A stretch of 8,321 nucleotides of DNA, taken from contig JAIUMT010000129.1 in NCBI GenBank assembly GCA_022565415.1, positions 1-8,321 of the forward strand, written 5' to 3'. The translations under genes and the position numbers were made by a program. Shown here piece after piece: positions 1 through 6,195 of the stretch. Under the pieces are notes generated by a model, which searched no databases, was not told the origin of the DNA, and was given only the letters and a program-made list of their open reading frames with translations. Each line of letters begins with the position of its first letter. Positions within the stretch are counted from its first letter, which is position 1. This DNA is from Balneolales bacterium (GTDB lineage Bacteria > Bacteroidota > Rhodothermia > Balneolales > HLUCCA01).

Positions 1-2129
1 GAATAAAAGCCTGTGGTCTGCATGTTGAGACCTTCAATTATCTGCCACTGAACCCGAAATCGTCCGAAAAATGCCGTGGTGGAGCGTTCGAAAAGCTGGC
101 CTGCATAGGTTCCTTCTGTATCGGAGTAAAAGTAATTGGCACTTCCTCTGAGGCGAACGCTGTCGAAAACTCGCTGACTAACAGCCAACTCGGTGCCCCA
201 ATTCGACTGATTCGATAAATTGATAGGAAATCGCCTGGTTACTCCGTCGCCCTGAAGTTCGGTTATTCGTTCAACAACGCCCGTGCGGTAGCGATGGTAA
301 ATGCTGGTAGAAACAGAGCCACTTTCCCACAATCGCAGGAAACTAAGCTCGTACGAATTCGAAAAAACCGGGTTCAAATCGGGATTTCCAACAAAGATGT
401 CGCGCGAATCACGGAAATTGGAAAATGGGAGGATGTTGCGAAACCGGGGACGGGAAAGTCTTCGGCTATAACTTACCTGCGCGGAGGTTCGGTCGCTGAA
501 CTCATAAATCACGAACATGCTCGGGAAAAGGTTTAGATAGTTCTGTGACGATTGCTCTTCGCTTAAGGTCAGCTCCGTTTCAATGTTTGTTTGTTCTAGT
601 CTGAGGCCGCCTTGGGCCGAAAACTTGCCAAACTGGCCCGAAAGGATTCCATAAACGGCGTTGATGTTTTCGCTGTAGCTGAAATCGTCTGTGAATCCCT
701 GAATCGGTGTCCAAATGTTATCTTCTAATTCTTCGACCAGGTACTGATTGTCCACAATTCGGGCACTCGAACGCGCTCCTAATTCCATTTCCGCCGCATC
801 CCCGAGTCCGCGTACATAGTCGATGCTAGCCAACATGCTCGTGACTTGCTCCTGATTATTGGTTCGCTGACGTGCCAGGTTTTCGCCGGTAATTTCGTTG
901 AATTCTCGCAAATCGGAAGCTTCGTTCTCGGGCTGAAAATCGATTTTGAAATCGGCTGTGAGTTTCTGATTGGATGTGCCTCCGATGTCGAAATCGTATG
1001 CAATGTCGAACTCGATGTTGGTTCTGTCTGAGTCTTCCAGGTCTTCGCGGAAAATTTCCCTCAGCAGGTTGCCCTCAAGATCCATATCACGGTAAAATGT
1101 ATCCGACCGGTTATCTCGGTCGCGTAAACGAACAAATAGCGATGGCGTCAACGTTTGCCTATCTGATAAAAACACCTCAGCCCCCACCCGCGCATCTCCG
1201 CGGAGTTCCGTCCGTACCCGATCCTGATTTTGCGAATAAGCATACGACGTATCGGGCGACTCAAACCGCTGAAACCGATTTCGCTCCGATGGCCTGTCCC
1301 GATACCGAAACCCGATATTCGTGAACCAGTTCGCGTTGTTCGTCATGAAGTTGATGTTCGAAGATGCCCGATGGTCGCCCGGAATACCGGTTCTACCCGA
1401 CAATGAGCCATGTAATCCGATCGCGCGGTTTCGCTTCAGCACGATGTTGATAACGCCCGCATCTCCCTGAGCGTCGTACCGGGCCGACGGATTCGTAATC
1501 ACTTCCACCCGTTCGATGTTATCGGATGGGATTGATGCCAGTGCCTCGGTGCCACCACTCAGTAGCGCCGACGGACGGCCGTTGATGAGAACCCGAACGT
1601 TTTCGCTGCCTCTCAAACTCACATTTCCCTCGAAATCGGTCTCCAGTGACGGAATTGTTTCGAGGAAATCGAGGGCTGTTCCGCCGATAGCCTCAATGTC
1701 GGAGTCGGCCCGATATATGCGTCGATCGAAACGAACTTCCACATCAGCTGCCTCCGACTCTATTACAACCTCATCCAGCTGCTGGTCTTCTTCGCGAATC
1801 TGGATTTGTCCTACATCCAGTTGCTCTTGCTCACGAATGGTTATGGATTGCTGATGCGTTTCGTATGAGATAAACGACACGCGCAAGATATACTCTCCGG
1901 GATCGAGTGGGATGGAAAAACTTCCGTCATCTGTTGTGGCTGAGCCGGTTAGTAACTCTTCGTCTGGGGTCAGAATGCTGATGGTAGCGCCGGCTACCGG
2001 ATTATCATTTGCATCAACAACGGTTCCGAAGACTCTTGATTCGTTGTCGGCCGTCGGACTCGCAGTAGGCACATCAGGTGTAAGCAGTATTAGTAAAATG
2101 GATAAAAAGAACGTTTTATATATAGTCAT
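1..2129 (-). CDS. TonB-dependent outer-membrane receptor, C-terminus missing (partial)
   Basis: Reading from the ATG at 2127-2129 to the left edge gives 709 codons without a stop, so the C-terminal strands lie outside the window. Residues 1-24 look like a signal peptide with a hydrophobic core (FFLSILLILL). Residues about 32-112 form a carboxypeptidase-regulatory-like beta-sandwich (RVFGTVVDANDNPVAGATI, then DGSFSIPLDPGEYILRVSF). Residues about 140-232 are the plug: LETIPSLE, SLRGSENVRVLINGRPSALL, then NIERVEVITNPSARYDAQGD and GVINIVLKR. The rest alternates polar and aromatic residues as in an outer-membrane beta-barrel of the OMP_b-brl_3 type, for example SYSRRLSRPRFRNILPFSNF. Such receptors import scarce ligands using TonB energy; the ligand cannot be read here. 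No Shine-Dalgarno sequence precedes the start, only a pyrimidine-rich TTTCTTTC. It lies downstream of the ABC genes on the same strand, but the 291-base gap suggests its own transcript. Confidence 0.93.
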   Translation of the reverse strand, partial: MTIYKTFFLSILLILLTPDVPTASPTADNESRVFGTVVDANDNPVAGATISILTPDEELLTGSATTDDGSFSIPLDPGEYILRVSFISYETHQQSITIREQEQLDVGQIQIREEDQQLDEVVIESEAADVEVRFDRRIYRADSDIEAIGGTALDFLETIPSLETDFEGNVSLRGSENVRVLINGRPSALLSGGTEALASIPSDNIERVEVITNPSARYDAQGDAGVINIVLKRNRAIGLHGSLSGRTGIPGDHRASSNINFMTNNANWFTNIGFRYRDRPSERNRFQRFESPDTSYAYSQNQDRVRTELRGDARVGAEVFLSDRQTLTPSLFVRLRDRDNRSDTFYRDMDLEGNLLREIFREDLEDSDRTNIEFDIAYDFDIGGTSNQKLTADFKIDFQPENEASDLREFNEITGENLARQRTNNQEQVTSMLASIDYVRGLGDAAEMELGARSSARIVDNQYLVEELEDNIWTPIQGFTDDFSYSENINAVYGILSGQFGKFSAQGGLRLEQTNIETELTLSEEQSSQNYLNLFPSMFVIYEFSDRTSAQVSYSRRLSRPRFRNILPFSNFRDSRDIFVGNPDLNPVFSNSYELSFLRLWESGSVSTSIYHRYRTGVVERITELQGDGVTRRFPINLSNQSNWGTELAVSQRVFDSVRLRGSANYFYSDTEGTYAGQLFERSTTAFFGRFRVQWQIIEGLNMQTTGFY

Positions 2130-2248
2130 GTAGAAAGAAACGGTATAGCCCCCCGAATCGCTCCCGATTTGAGCACTTTTACCGAGTCTTGACACGATTT
2201 AACACATGCGGCATGACGACGTTGTTGTTTTTCATGCAAGTGGGCGCT

Positions 2249-2353
2249 TGCGTGAGGACTTGCACGGCGATCAGGGTTTGTGCGGTGTTGAAGGTTTGTG
2301 CGGGGAAGAGGCTCAGTACGCTGATGAGGGTTTATGCGTTGATGAGGGTAGGG
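2249..2353. repeat. Degenerate 18-base tandem repeat
   Basis: Five full units lie head to tail at 2249-2266, 2267-2284, 2285-2302, 2303-2320 and 2321-2338, with a partial sixth at 2339-2353. On the minus strand the unit reads roughly CGCACAAACCCTCATCAN. Units 2, 3 and 5 are closest to each other; units 1 and 4 have diverged most. The array lies between the permease stop and the start of the next receptor gene, so it would be transcribed as a 3' or 5' untranslated region. On the plus strand it translates as a degenerate six-residue repeat (GDQGLC, GVEGLC, ADEGLC), which comes only from the 18-base period and is not evidence of a protein. Function unknown. Confidence 0.75.
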
Positions 2354-2359
2354 TCAGTC

Positions 2360-2380
2360 ACCCCGGACTTGATCCGGGGT
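2360..2380. repeat. REP-like palindrome
   Basis: Positions 2360-2367 (ACCCCGGA) pair perfectly with 2373-2380 (TCCGGGGT) across a five-base loop, CTTGA. No run of T follows on either strand, so it is not a canonical intrinsic terminator. The core CCGGACTTGATCCGG in a GTCA...TCTCC setting resembles short dispersed palindromes scattered between genes in many bacterial genomes; that resemblance is from memory. It may stabilise the 3' end of the ABC transcript, which ends just upstream on the minus strand. Confidence 0.6.
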
Positions 2381-2399
2381 CTCCATTGTCAGCAAGCGA

Positions 2400-2420
2400 T
2401 CTAAAAAAGGAGATGCCCCA
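2400..2420 (-). terminator. Weak candidate terminator after the permease gene
   Basis: Directly after the permease TGA the minus strand reads TGGGGCATCTCCTTTTTTAG. GGGG can pair with CUCC through one G-U pair across a three-base loop, and six T follow. The T-run is convincing but a four-pair stem is very short, so this is only a candidate. The stronger palindrome at 2360-2380 lies about 30 bases further downstream. Confidence 0.3.
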
Positions 2421-3614
2421 TCATGAAGATTTTTTCATCCAATACCACATCTCTTTCATGGTTGGTTCTTTGCCGTACATAAGCATTCCAGCGGTGAAAA
2501 TTCGTCCGGCGAGGAGACGGAATAACCAGGCGGTTCCAGCGAGCAGAGCAAGGGCAACGATGGGCTCCCACCATTGTATTTGCGTGAGCACCATACGTGC
2601 CGGCAGAACGGCGTAGGATGTTAGCGGAAACAAGCCCAAAATCTTAATCGGCAACGTATCCGGATTCGCCAGCGCGAAAAACGACAGGAATACCGGAAGC
2701 ATGGGTATCATGATGAGTCCGGACTTTTGTGATGTATTCGGGTCGTCGATTGTCGCGGCAACTCCGGCCAGAAACGAGTTCCACATCAGCACACCGAGAA
2801 TCGAAAGTGTAAAAAATATGAGCAGAAACAGTGGGTTTATGAGTCCGAGGATTCCATCAAACGGAACACCGAAATACGCCAAAGCCAGCATGCCGATAAT
2901 GCCCATAACTCCGTAAAACAGGACGTACGCGAAGCCGATCCCGGTAATGCCGAGGATTTTGCCGTCGATCCAGGTCTGGGACGGAATGGCCGACATGATC
3001 TGCTCGGTAATGCGTTGATTTTTCTCTCCGGTTATGGCCGCGAATTGGTACGCCAGCCCCATGAATACGGCCAGCAGAACCAAAACGATAGACCCTCCAG
3101 CCACAACTTTGTCGACGTAGGAAGATTTCGCGGCGCGGATGTATTCGGATGTGATTTCGATATTCGCGGACAAATCGGCATAGATTTCGGGGGAAATGTC
3201 GAGTTCTGCGATTTTGTGATCGGTGCGGAGGTCGTTTAGAAGCGTGTTTAGCGTGGTTGTCCAGGCTCGCTCACTCGGCAAAATGATGTGGGCTTCGTCG
3301 AGGGAGTTGATGGTGAGAATGGCATCGAAACGGCCGGCTTCGAGGTGCGCTTTCAACGAATCGACAGGCGTTTTACGCTGATCGGAGAAATTGAGTGCAT
3401 TAGATTCGAATGATTCTGACTCGAAAACGCCATAGCTGGCAACGGCAATCTCAGGATTTTTGACAGTTTCGCTGCCCACCCACGAGCCTACGAGTCCGCC
3501 AACTACCATGAAAAATCCGAGGAAAAGGATTCCCTTCACCATGTCCATGAACTTGATATAACGGTTGAATTCCCACTTTGTAACTTCCCAAACGATTGAA
3601 AATGAGTTTTTCAT
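2421..3614 (-). CDS. ABC-2 type transporter permease (NatB-like)
   Basis: This 397-residue membrane protein fits the ABC-2 permease family (NatB/YhaP type). Hydrophobic segments fall near residues 27-46, 171-195, 219-246, 256-280, 298-318 and 351-369. Between the first two lies a polar region of about 120 residues that should face the periplasm, typical of this subfamily. After the second segment, GEKNQRITEQ and then GKILGITGIG match the conserved cytoplasmic K-R-E...GK signature of NatB-like permeases. The ATG at 3612-3614 overlaps the ATPase stop as ATGA, and a strong ribosome binding site, GAGGAGG at 3622-3628, sits seven bases upstream inside the ATPase gene, so translation is probably coupled. 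It would form the membrane channel of an exporter with the ATPase. The substrate is unknown; relatives have been linked to sodium or to toxic compounds. Confidence 0.9.
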   Translation of the reverse strand: MKNSFSIVWEVTKWEFNRYIKFMDMVKGILFLGFFMVVGGLVGSWVGSETVKNPEIAVASYGVFESESFESNALNFSDQRKTPVDSLKAHLEAGRFDAILTINSLDEAHIILPSERAWTTTLNTLLNDLRTDHKIAELDISPEIYADLSANIEITSEYIRAAKSSYVDKVVAGGSIVLVLLAVFMGLAYQFAAITGEKNQRITEQIMSAIPSQTWIDGKILGITGIGFAYVLFYGVMGIIGMLALAYFGVPFDGILGLINPLFLLIFFTLSILGVLMWNSFLAGVAATIDDPNTSQKSGLIMIPMLPVFLSFFALANPDTLPIKILGLFPLTSYAVLPARMVLTQIQWWEPIVALALLAGTAWLFRLLAGRIFTAGMLMYGKEPTMKEMWYWMKKSS

Positions 3615-4534
3615 AGGTTGGCCTCCTCTTTTGTGAAGCTCTGGATGAAGATTTCGTGCAGGTTTACCTCCGACGTTTTCAGCGAGGAAACGGGTCCGGC
3701 TGAGGATATATCGGCCAGAACGCCGTTCAGATTTTCCAGTTCATTCATGTAAATGTCGACCGACTTGTCTTCGTTGTGGTTAAATGACTTGATGTTGGCA
3801 GAATCTTGCAGAGTTTGGGCGTCGAATCCGTTGCTGTATTCTACCACGATTTTGTGGTCGGCAACGGTTTGATTGCGGATTTCCTGCATCGTGCCGCTAA
3901 GCAACTCCTTACCCTGATGCAGCATTAAAATTCGGTCGGCGATCCGCTCAACCAGCTGCATTTGATGTGCGCTAAGCAAAATGGTCATGCCGTTGTCGCG
4001 CAATTCACGAATGCAATCGGAGATGAGTTCCTGATTAATCGGATCGAATCCGGAGAATGGTTCATCCAGTATGGCGAATTTGGGTTCGTGCAGGATGGAG
4101 GCAATGAACTGGACCTTTTGCTGATTTCCTTTCGAAAGCGACGAGATTTTTTCGTTTCTGCGGTCGTAGATTTCGAAACGCTCCAGCCACATTTGAGCCT
4201 TTTTAGTGGCTTCCGACTTGTCGAAATTGCGCAAGGAAGCCAGGTAGAGCAGGGTTTTGAAAATAGACACATCCTGGTAGAGTCCGCGTTCTTCGGGCAG
4301 ATATCCGAGTAGCGCCCGGTTTACTTTGTTATCGGATGTCATCACAGATGACTCGAATTCGATGTTTCCTTTATCGGGGTGCATGATTTGCATAATCATG
4401 CGCACGGATGTGGTTTTTCCGGCTCCATTCGGTCCGAGGAGGGCGAAGATTTCGCCTTTATTTACCGAGAAAGAGAGGTTGTCAACGGCTTTGACCTTGC
4501 CGAAATGTTTACTTACTGATGAGAATCGTAGCAT
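3611..4534 (-). CDS. ABC transporter ATP-binding protein (NatA-like, with C-terminal DUF4162-type region)
   Basis: The 307-residue protein has all the nucleotide-binding motifs in order. Walker A is GPNGAGKTT at residues 34-42. A Q-loop region, GYLPEERGLY, spans 77-86 and has E where many ABC proteins have Q, which is usual in this subfamily. The signature is LSKGNQQK at 133-140, Walker B is FAILDE at 153-158, the D-loop is SGFDP at 161-165 and the switch histidine is H190 in LLSAHQM. Residues about 220-305 resemble the C-terminal DUF4162-type domain of NatA-like ATPases. It would power the adjacent permease, which begins in its last codons. Sixty-seven bases separate it from the acetyltransferase gene upstream, consistent with one transcript. 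No good ribosome binding site precedes the ATG at 4532-4534 (CTCGCATCC), so coupling to upstream translation or a leader-independent start is possible. Confidence 0.93.
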   Translation of the reverse strand: MLRFSSVSKHFGKVKAVDNLSFSVNKGEIFALLGPNGAGKTTSVRMIMQIMHPDKGNIEFESSVMTSDNKVNRALLGYLPEERGLYQDVSIFKTLLYLASLRNFDKSEATKKAQMWLERFEIYDRRNEKISSLSKGNQQKVQFIASILHEPKFAILDEPFSGFDPINQELISDCIRELRDNGMTILLSAHQMQLVERIADRILMLHQGKELLSGTMQEIRNQTVADHKIVVEYSNGFDAQTLQDSANIKSFNHNEDKSVDIYMNELENLNGVLADISSAGPVSSLKTSEVNLHEIFIQSFTKEEANL

Positions 4535-4601
4535 GGATGCGAGAGTTCAGGTTAGAGTTTTCAGGGTAAACGGTGATGACCAGTGAGAGTTACAAATTAG
4601 A

Positions 4602-5246
4602 TTACTTTGATAAGGAATTTGCACGTCGAAGTGCAACCAGATCATGGCCAACAATATGCTCGAGGTTCTCGATAATTTTGACTGCTTCCCAATCCCACCA
4701 TGCAATGTCCAACAGCTGGCTAATCGTATGTTCATCAAATCGCGACTTAATTATTTTAGCTGGATTTCCCCCAACGATGCTGTATGGAGGAACATCCTTT
4801 GTTACGACTGACTTACTGGCGATAATTGCACCACTTCCGATTTTGACTCCCGGCATAATTGTAGCGTCGTAGCCAATCCAGACATCATGTCCGATTTCGG
4901 TATCGCCTTTGAACGGTAGTTCATCCTCTTTGGGCATCACTTTCTCCCATCCGTTGCCAAATATTTGGAACGGATATGTGGAGAAGCCTGAAATCTTATG
5001 ATTGGCTCCGTTCATAATGAACGTTACACCTTTAGCGATGGCACAAAACTTGCCAATTATGAGTTTGTCTCCAATAAATGGAAAGTGGTACAGAACGTTG
5101 CTTTCGAACCTATCGGGTCCTTCGGGATCGTCGTAATACGTGTAATCGCCGACAATAATATTCTCGGAAGTAATGAAGTTTTTTAGGTATCCCACTTGAG
5201 GGAATCCTTTCATGGGCTCTTTGTCTTCGGGACTTGGACCTTTCAA
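4602..5246 (-). CDS. vat: Vat-type streptogramin A O-acetyltransferase-like xenobiotic acetyltransferase
   Basis: This 214-residue protein has a left-handed beta-helix built from hexapeptide repeats (IGDKLIIGKFCAIAKG near 58-73 and IGHDVWIGYDATIMPGVKIG at 118-137). The Vat landmarks are present: LYHF, then TFIMNGANH with the catalytic-type histidine at H83, the loop STYPFQIFGNGWEKVMP, and the C-terminal YSIVGGNPAKIIKSRF. Known Vat enzymes acetylate a hydroxyl of group A streptogramins with acetyl-CoA. By remembered family sequences this protein is clearly Vat-like, but its substrate is not proven. The start is TTG at 5244-5246, chosen because GGAG (5252-5255) lies five bases upstream and because MKGPSPEDKEPMKG aligns with the GPDPEN..PIKG start of Vat proteins. 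A 60-base sample (4741-4800) has 26 G/C against 35 in the permease (2941-3000), hinting at separate ancestry. It is probably the first gene of a unit with the ABC genes. Confidence 0.88.
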   Translation of the reverse strand: MKGPSPEDKEPMKGFPQVGYLKNFITSENIIVGDYTYYDDPEGPDRFESNVLYHFPFIGDKLIIGKFCAIAKGVTFIMNGANHKISGFSTYPFQIFGNGWEKVMPKEDELPFKGDTEIGHDVWIGYDATIMPGVKIGSGAIIASKSVVTKDVPPYSIVGGNPAKIIKSRFDEHTISQLLDIAWWDWEAVKIIENLEHIVGHDLVALRRANSLSK

Positions 5247-5251
5247 AGTGG

Positions 5252-5255
5252 CTCC
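5252..5255 (-). promoter_or_regulatory. Ribosome binding site that fixes the TTG start of the acetyltransferase
   Basis: The minus strand reads AAAAAGGAGCCACTTTG, placing GGAG five bases before TTG. The next in-frame ATG lies eleven codons downstream (residue 12), is not preceded by such a site, and would cut off residues conserved in the family. Confidence 0.75.
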
Positions 5256-5294
5256 TTTTTATTTCGGTCGCGCTATTAGCCTTTGTTTAGTTTA

Positions 5295-5324
5295 AATATT
5301 GCATATAGACTGTGTCATTGTCAA
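5295..5324 (-). promoter_or_regulatory. Possible promoter for the acetyltransferase-ABC unit
   Basis: A perfect TTGACA lies at 5319-5324 on the minus strand. Eighteen bases downstream is AATATT (5295-5300), matching TATAAT at four of six positions. It would give a leader of about 45 bases before the TTG start. The -10 match is mediocre, and if the host uses a Bacteroidota-type primary sigma factor this consensus may not apply. Confidence 0.35.
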
Positions 5325-5354
5325 GTTGATTCGACTCAAGCGGCAATATTTCAG

Positions 5355-5368
5355 TTTGTCCAGACAAA
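5355..5368. promoter_or_regulatory. Short inverted repeat, possible operator
   Basis: TTTGTC (5355-5360) and GACAAA (5363-5368) are exact inverted copies separated by CA. The site lies about 30 bases upstream of the putative -35 of the acetyltransferase promoter, a plausible place for a regulator, but a 6+6 palindrome can also occur by chance in AT-rich DNA. Confidence 0.25.
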
Positions 5369-5383
5369 ATTTTAATTCAAAAG

Positions 5384-5581
5384 TTAGTGCTGAGTATTGA
5401 ACTGAATTTTTGAGGAAGCGCCCTCATCGGAGAGTAACAATAGATTAGGCCCTCTTTTTTTGCTATACCCTTTGAGACAAGATCGTTAAACTCTTGAGAT
5501 ATTTGTGCATACTGCTTGACTGTCTTGTCATTTTCAAACTGAAGACCAATTTTAGTTACACTTTCTTTCTATGCTACCCAT
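5384..5581 (-). pseudogene. Small unrecognised gene with two compensating frameshifts
   Basis: An ATG at 5579-5581 and a TAA at 5384-5386 share one frame, 66 codons apart, but the middle part reads sensibly only in another frame. The ATG frame gives MGSIERKCN and stops at 5552-5554. Skipping one base near 5560 continues as VTKIGLQFENDKTVKQYAQI and SQEFNDLVSKGIAKK. At a run of seven A (5455-5461) a shift back by one base restores the first frame, giving RGPNLLLLSDEGASSKIQFN and ending TQH. The composite product has 65 residues, is mostly polar and shows helical character in the middle. I do not recognise the family. It may be a decayed gene, contain sequencing errors, or use frameshifting on the A-run. 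The upstream shift has no obvious slippery site, which favours decay or error. Confidence 0.5.
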
Positions 5582-5601
5582 TTTATGCAAATAGTTGGTT
5601 G

Positions 5602-5757
5602 TCAGATGAAGTTTCTAGTCTGAATGATTATACGAAACCCTCTACTTGATACATAATCAGAGACGAACTCATAGTAATCCCGAATCAGCTTACGTCTCAC
5701 CGGCTTGAAGCTGTAATCCTCAGTTTCAACTAGATTATAGTGATCTATGCTTTTCAA
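5602..5757 (-). CDS. Small hypothetical protein, 51 residues, TTG start
   Basis: An open frame runs from just after a TAA at 5767-5769 to the TGA at 5602-5604. It has no ATG; a TTG at 5755-5757 is the likeliest start, with AGGA about 13 bases upstream, which is farther than ideal. The product would begin MKSIDHYNLVETEDY, with a basic middle (FKPVRRKLIRDYYEFV) and end RIIIQTRNFI. The mix of charged and aromatic residues and the absence of low-complexity bias make it look protein-like. It lies 20 bases upstream of the frameshifted mini-gene on the same strand, so the two may have formed an operon or may both be remnants. It is not recognised and may be a chance or truncated frame. Confidence 0.35.
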   Translation of the reverse strand: MKSIDHYNLVETEDYSFKPVRRKLIRDYYEFVSDYVSSRGFRIIIQTRNFI

Positions 5758-5791
5758 GTAAAACTGTTATCCTTGACTTAAGGATAAGTTA

Positions 5792-5819
5792 TTGACATTG
5801 TTATATATATATATATTAT
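5792..5819 (+). promoter_or_regulatory. Promoter-like sequence ahead of the peptide/propeller cassette
   Basis: A perfect TTGACA (5792-5797) is followed after 16 bases by TATTAT (5814-5819), five of six matches to TATAAT. Transcription would begin near 5826 and leave a leader of about 58 bases. The spacer is a run of alternating T and A. The exact inverted arms GTTATATA (5800-5807) and TATATAAC (5817-5824) surround the -10 element. A Bacteroidota-style -7 near-match, TATGCTTG at 5840-5847, is an alternative but lacks a clear upstream TTG. Confidence 0.5.
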
Positions 5820-5883
5820 ATAACAACTGATTTTAAGTGTATGCTTGGGTCTTGAACTGCAATCTTAACTAAATTAACTATAC

Positions 5884-6135
5884 ATGAAAAAAATAATCAT
5901 ATCAGTTGCGATATGTATCAGCATACTGCTTTCTGGTACTGGAATAGCGCAAGCTTCATGCTTCGCATCATGTACATCAGAAGACGGTTACAACGTTCAA
6001 ATACTTTCCGACGGTAATGGTTGGGAGATGAACATATACCACGATGGTATATTAGTTGGTAACTATTCGGGAGATGGACCATATACTGGAACAGCTTGCG
6101 AAGGTTATGCGATGTGCAATATCTCAGATGTATAA
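5884..6135 (+). CDS. Small secreted peptide with four cysteines in the mature part
   Basis: The 83-residue product begins MKKIIISVAICISILLSGTG, a typical Sec signal peptide, with a likely signal peptidase I site after AQA (residue 24). QASC is a poor lipobox because position -3 is Q, so a free peptide is more likely than a lipoprotein. The mature part, about 59 residues, has cysteines at 26, 30, 72 and 78 (SCFASC near the start, TACEGYAMC near the end), suggesting two disulfides that could tie the ends together. Between them is a Gly/Asp/Tyr-rich stretch with W47 that looks like beta-strands and turns. No family is recognised. It precedes the propeller lipoprotein by 60 bases on the same strand. 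This is reminiscent of NVEALA-type short peptides beside TolB-like propellers in Bacteroidota, although the NVEALA motif is absent. The start has no Shine-Dalgarno sequence, only an AT-rich leader. Confidence 0.75.
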   Translation: MKKIIISVAICISILLSGTGIAQASCFASCTSEDGYNVQILSDGNGWEMNIYHDGILVGNYSGDGPYTGTACEGYAMCNISDV

Positions 6136-6145
6136 ATACCAACAA

Positions 6146-6177
6146 ATATGTCCCATAATTAAAACTATGGGGCATAT
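6146..6177 (+). promoter_or_regulatory. Intergenic hairpin between peptide and propeller genes
   Basis: ATATGTCCCATA (6146-6157) pairs with TATGGGGCATAT (6166-6177) over 12 positions, with one G-U pair, across an eight-base loop (ATTAAAAC). It begins ten bases after the peptide stop. No T-run follows on the plus strand, so full termination is unlikely. It could protect the upstream message or reduce read-through into the propeller gene, giving more peptide than lipoprotein. Confidence 0.65.
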
Positions 6178-6195
6178 AAATATAATAATTACTCT

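Larger units (their letters stand above)
5247..5883. other. AT-rich 637-base divergent intergenic region
   Basis: This stretch lies between the minus-strand acetyltransferase and the plus-strand peptide gene, so it should carry outward-facing promoters. It holds the two small minus-strand frames (5384-5581 and 5602-5757), the candidate promoters at 5295-5324 and 5792-5819, and the inverted repeat at 5355-5368. I see no tRNA, transposase fragment or long direct repeat. Its low G+C is shared with the peptide/propeller genes to its right. Confidence 0.7.

Noticed and set aside
1516..1854. Plus-strand serine-rich frame of 112 codons
   Set aside because: It is antisense to the plug region of the left-hand receptor. 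Its serine-rich composition is what an out-of-frame reading of that gene would give.
2249..2353. CRISPR array
   Set aside because: The 18-base units are contiguous and degenerate, with no unique spacers and no cas genes nearby.
2360..2380. Intrinsic terminator of the ABC unit
   Set aside because: The stem is strong but no T-run follows on either strand, so it is described as a REP-like palindrome instead.
2206..2616. Plus-strand frame of 136 codons containing a six-residue repeat
   Set aside because: Its repeat follows from the 18-base DNA repeat, and its second half runs antisense through the end of the permease gene. It has no recognisable domain or ribosome binding site.
3962..4312. Frames on both strands inside the ATPase gene
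   Set aside because: They lie wholly within a gene with all ABC motifs intact and show no family motifs of their own.
5945..5961. Lipoprotein processing of the small secreted peptide at Cys26
   Set aside because: The residues before the cysteine are QAS; a lipobox needs L, V or I at position -3. AQA followed by S fits signal peptidase I better.
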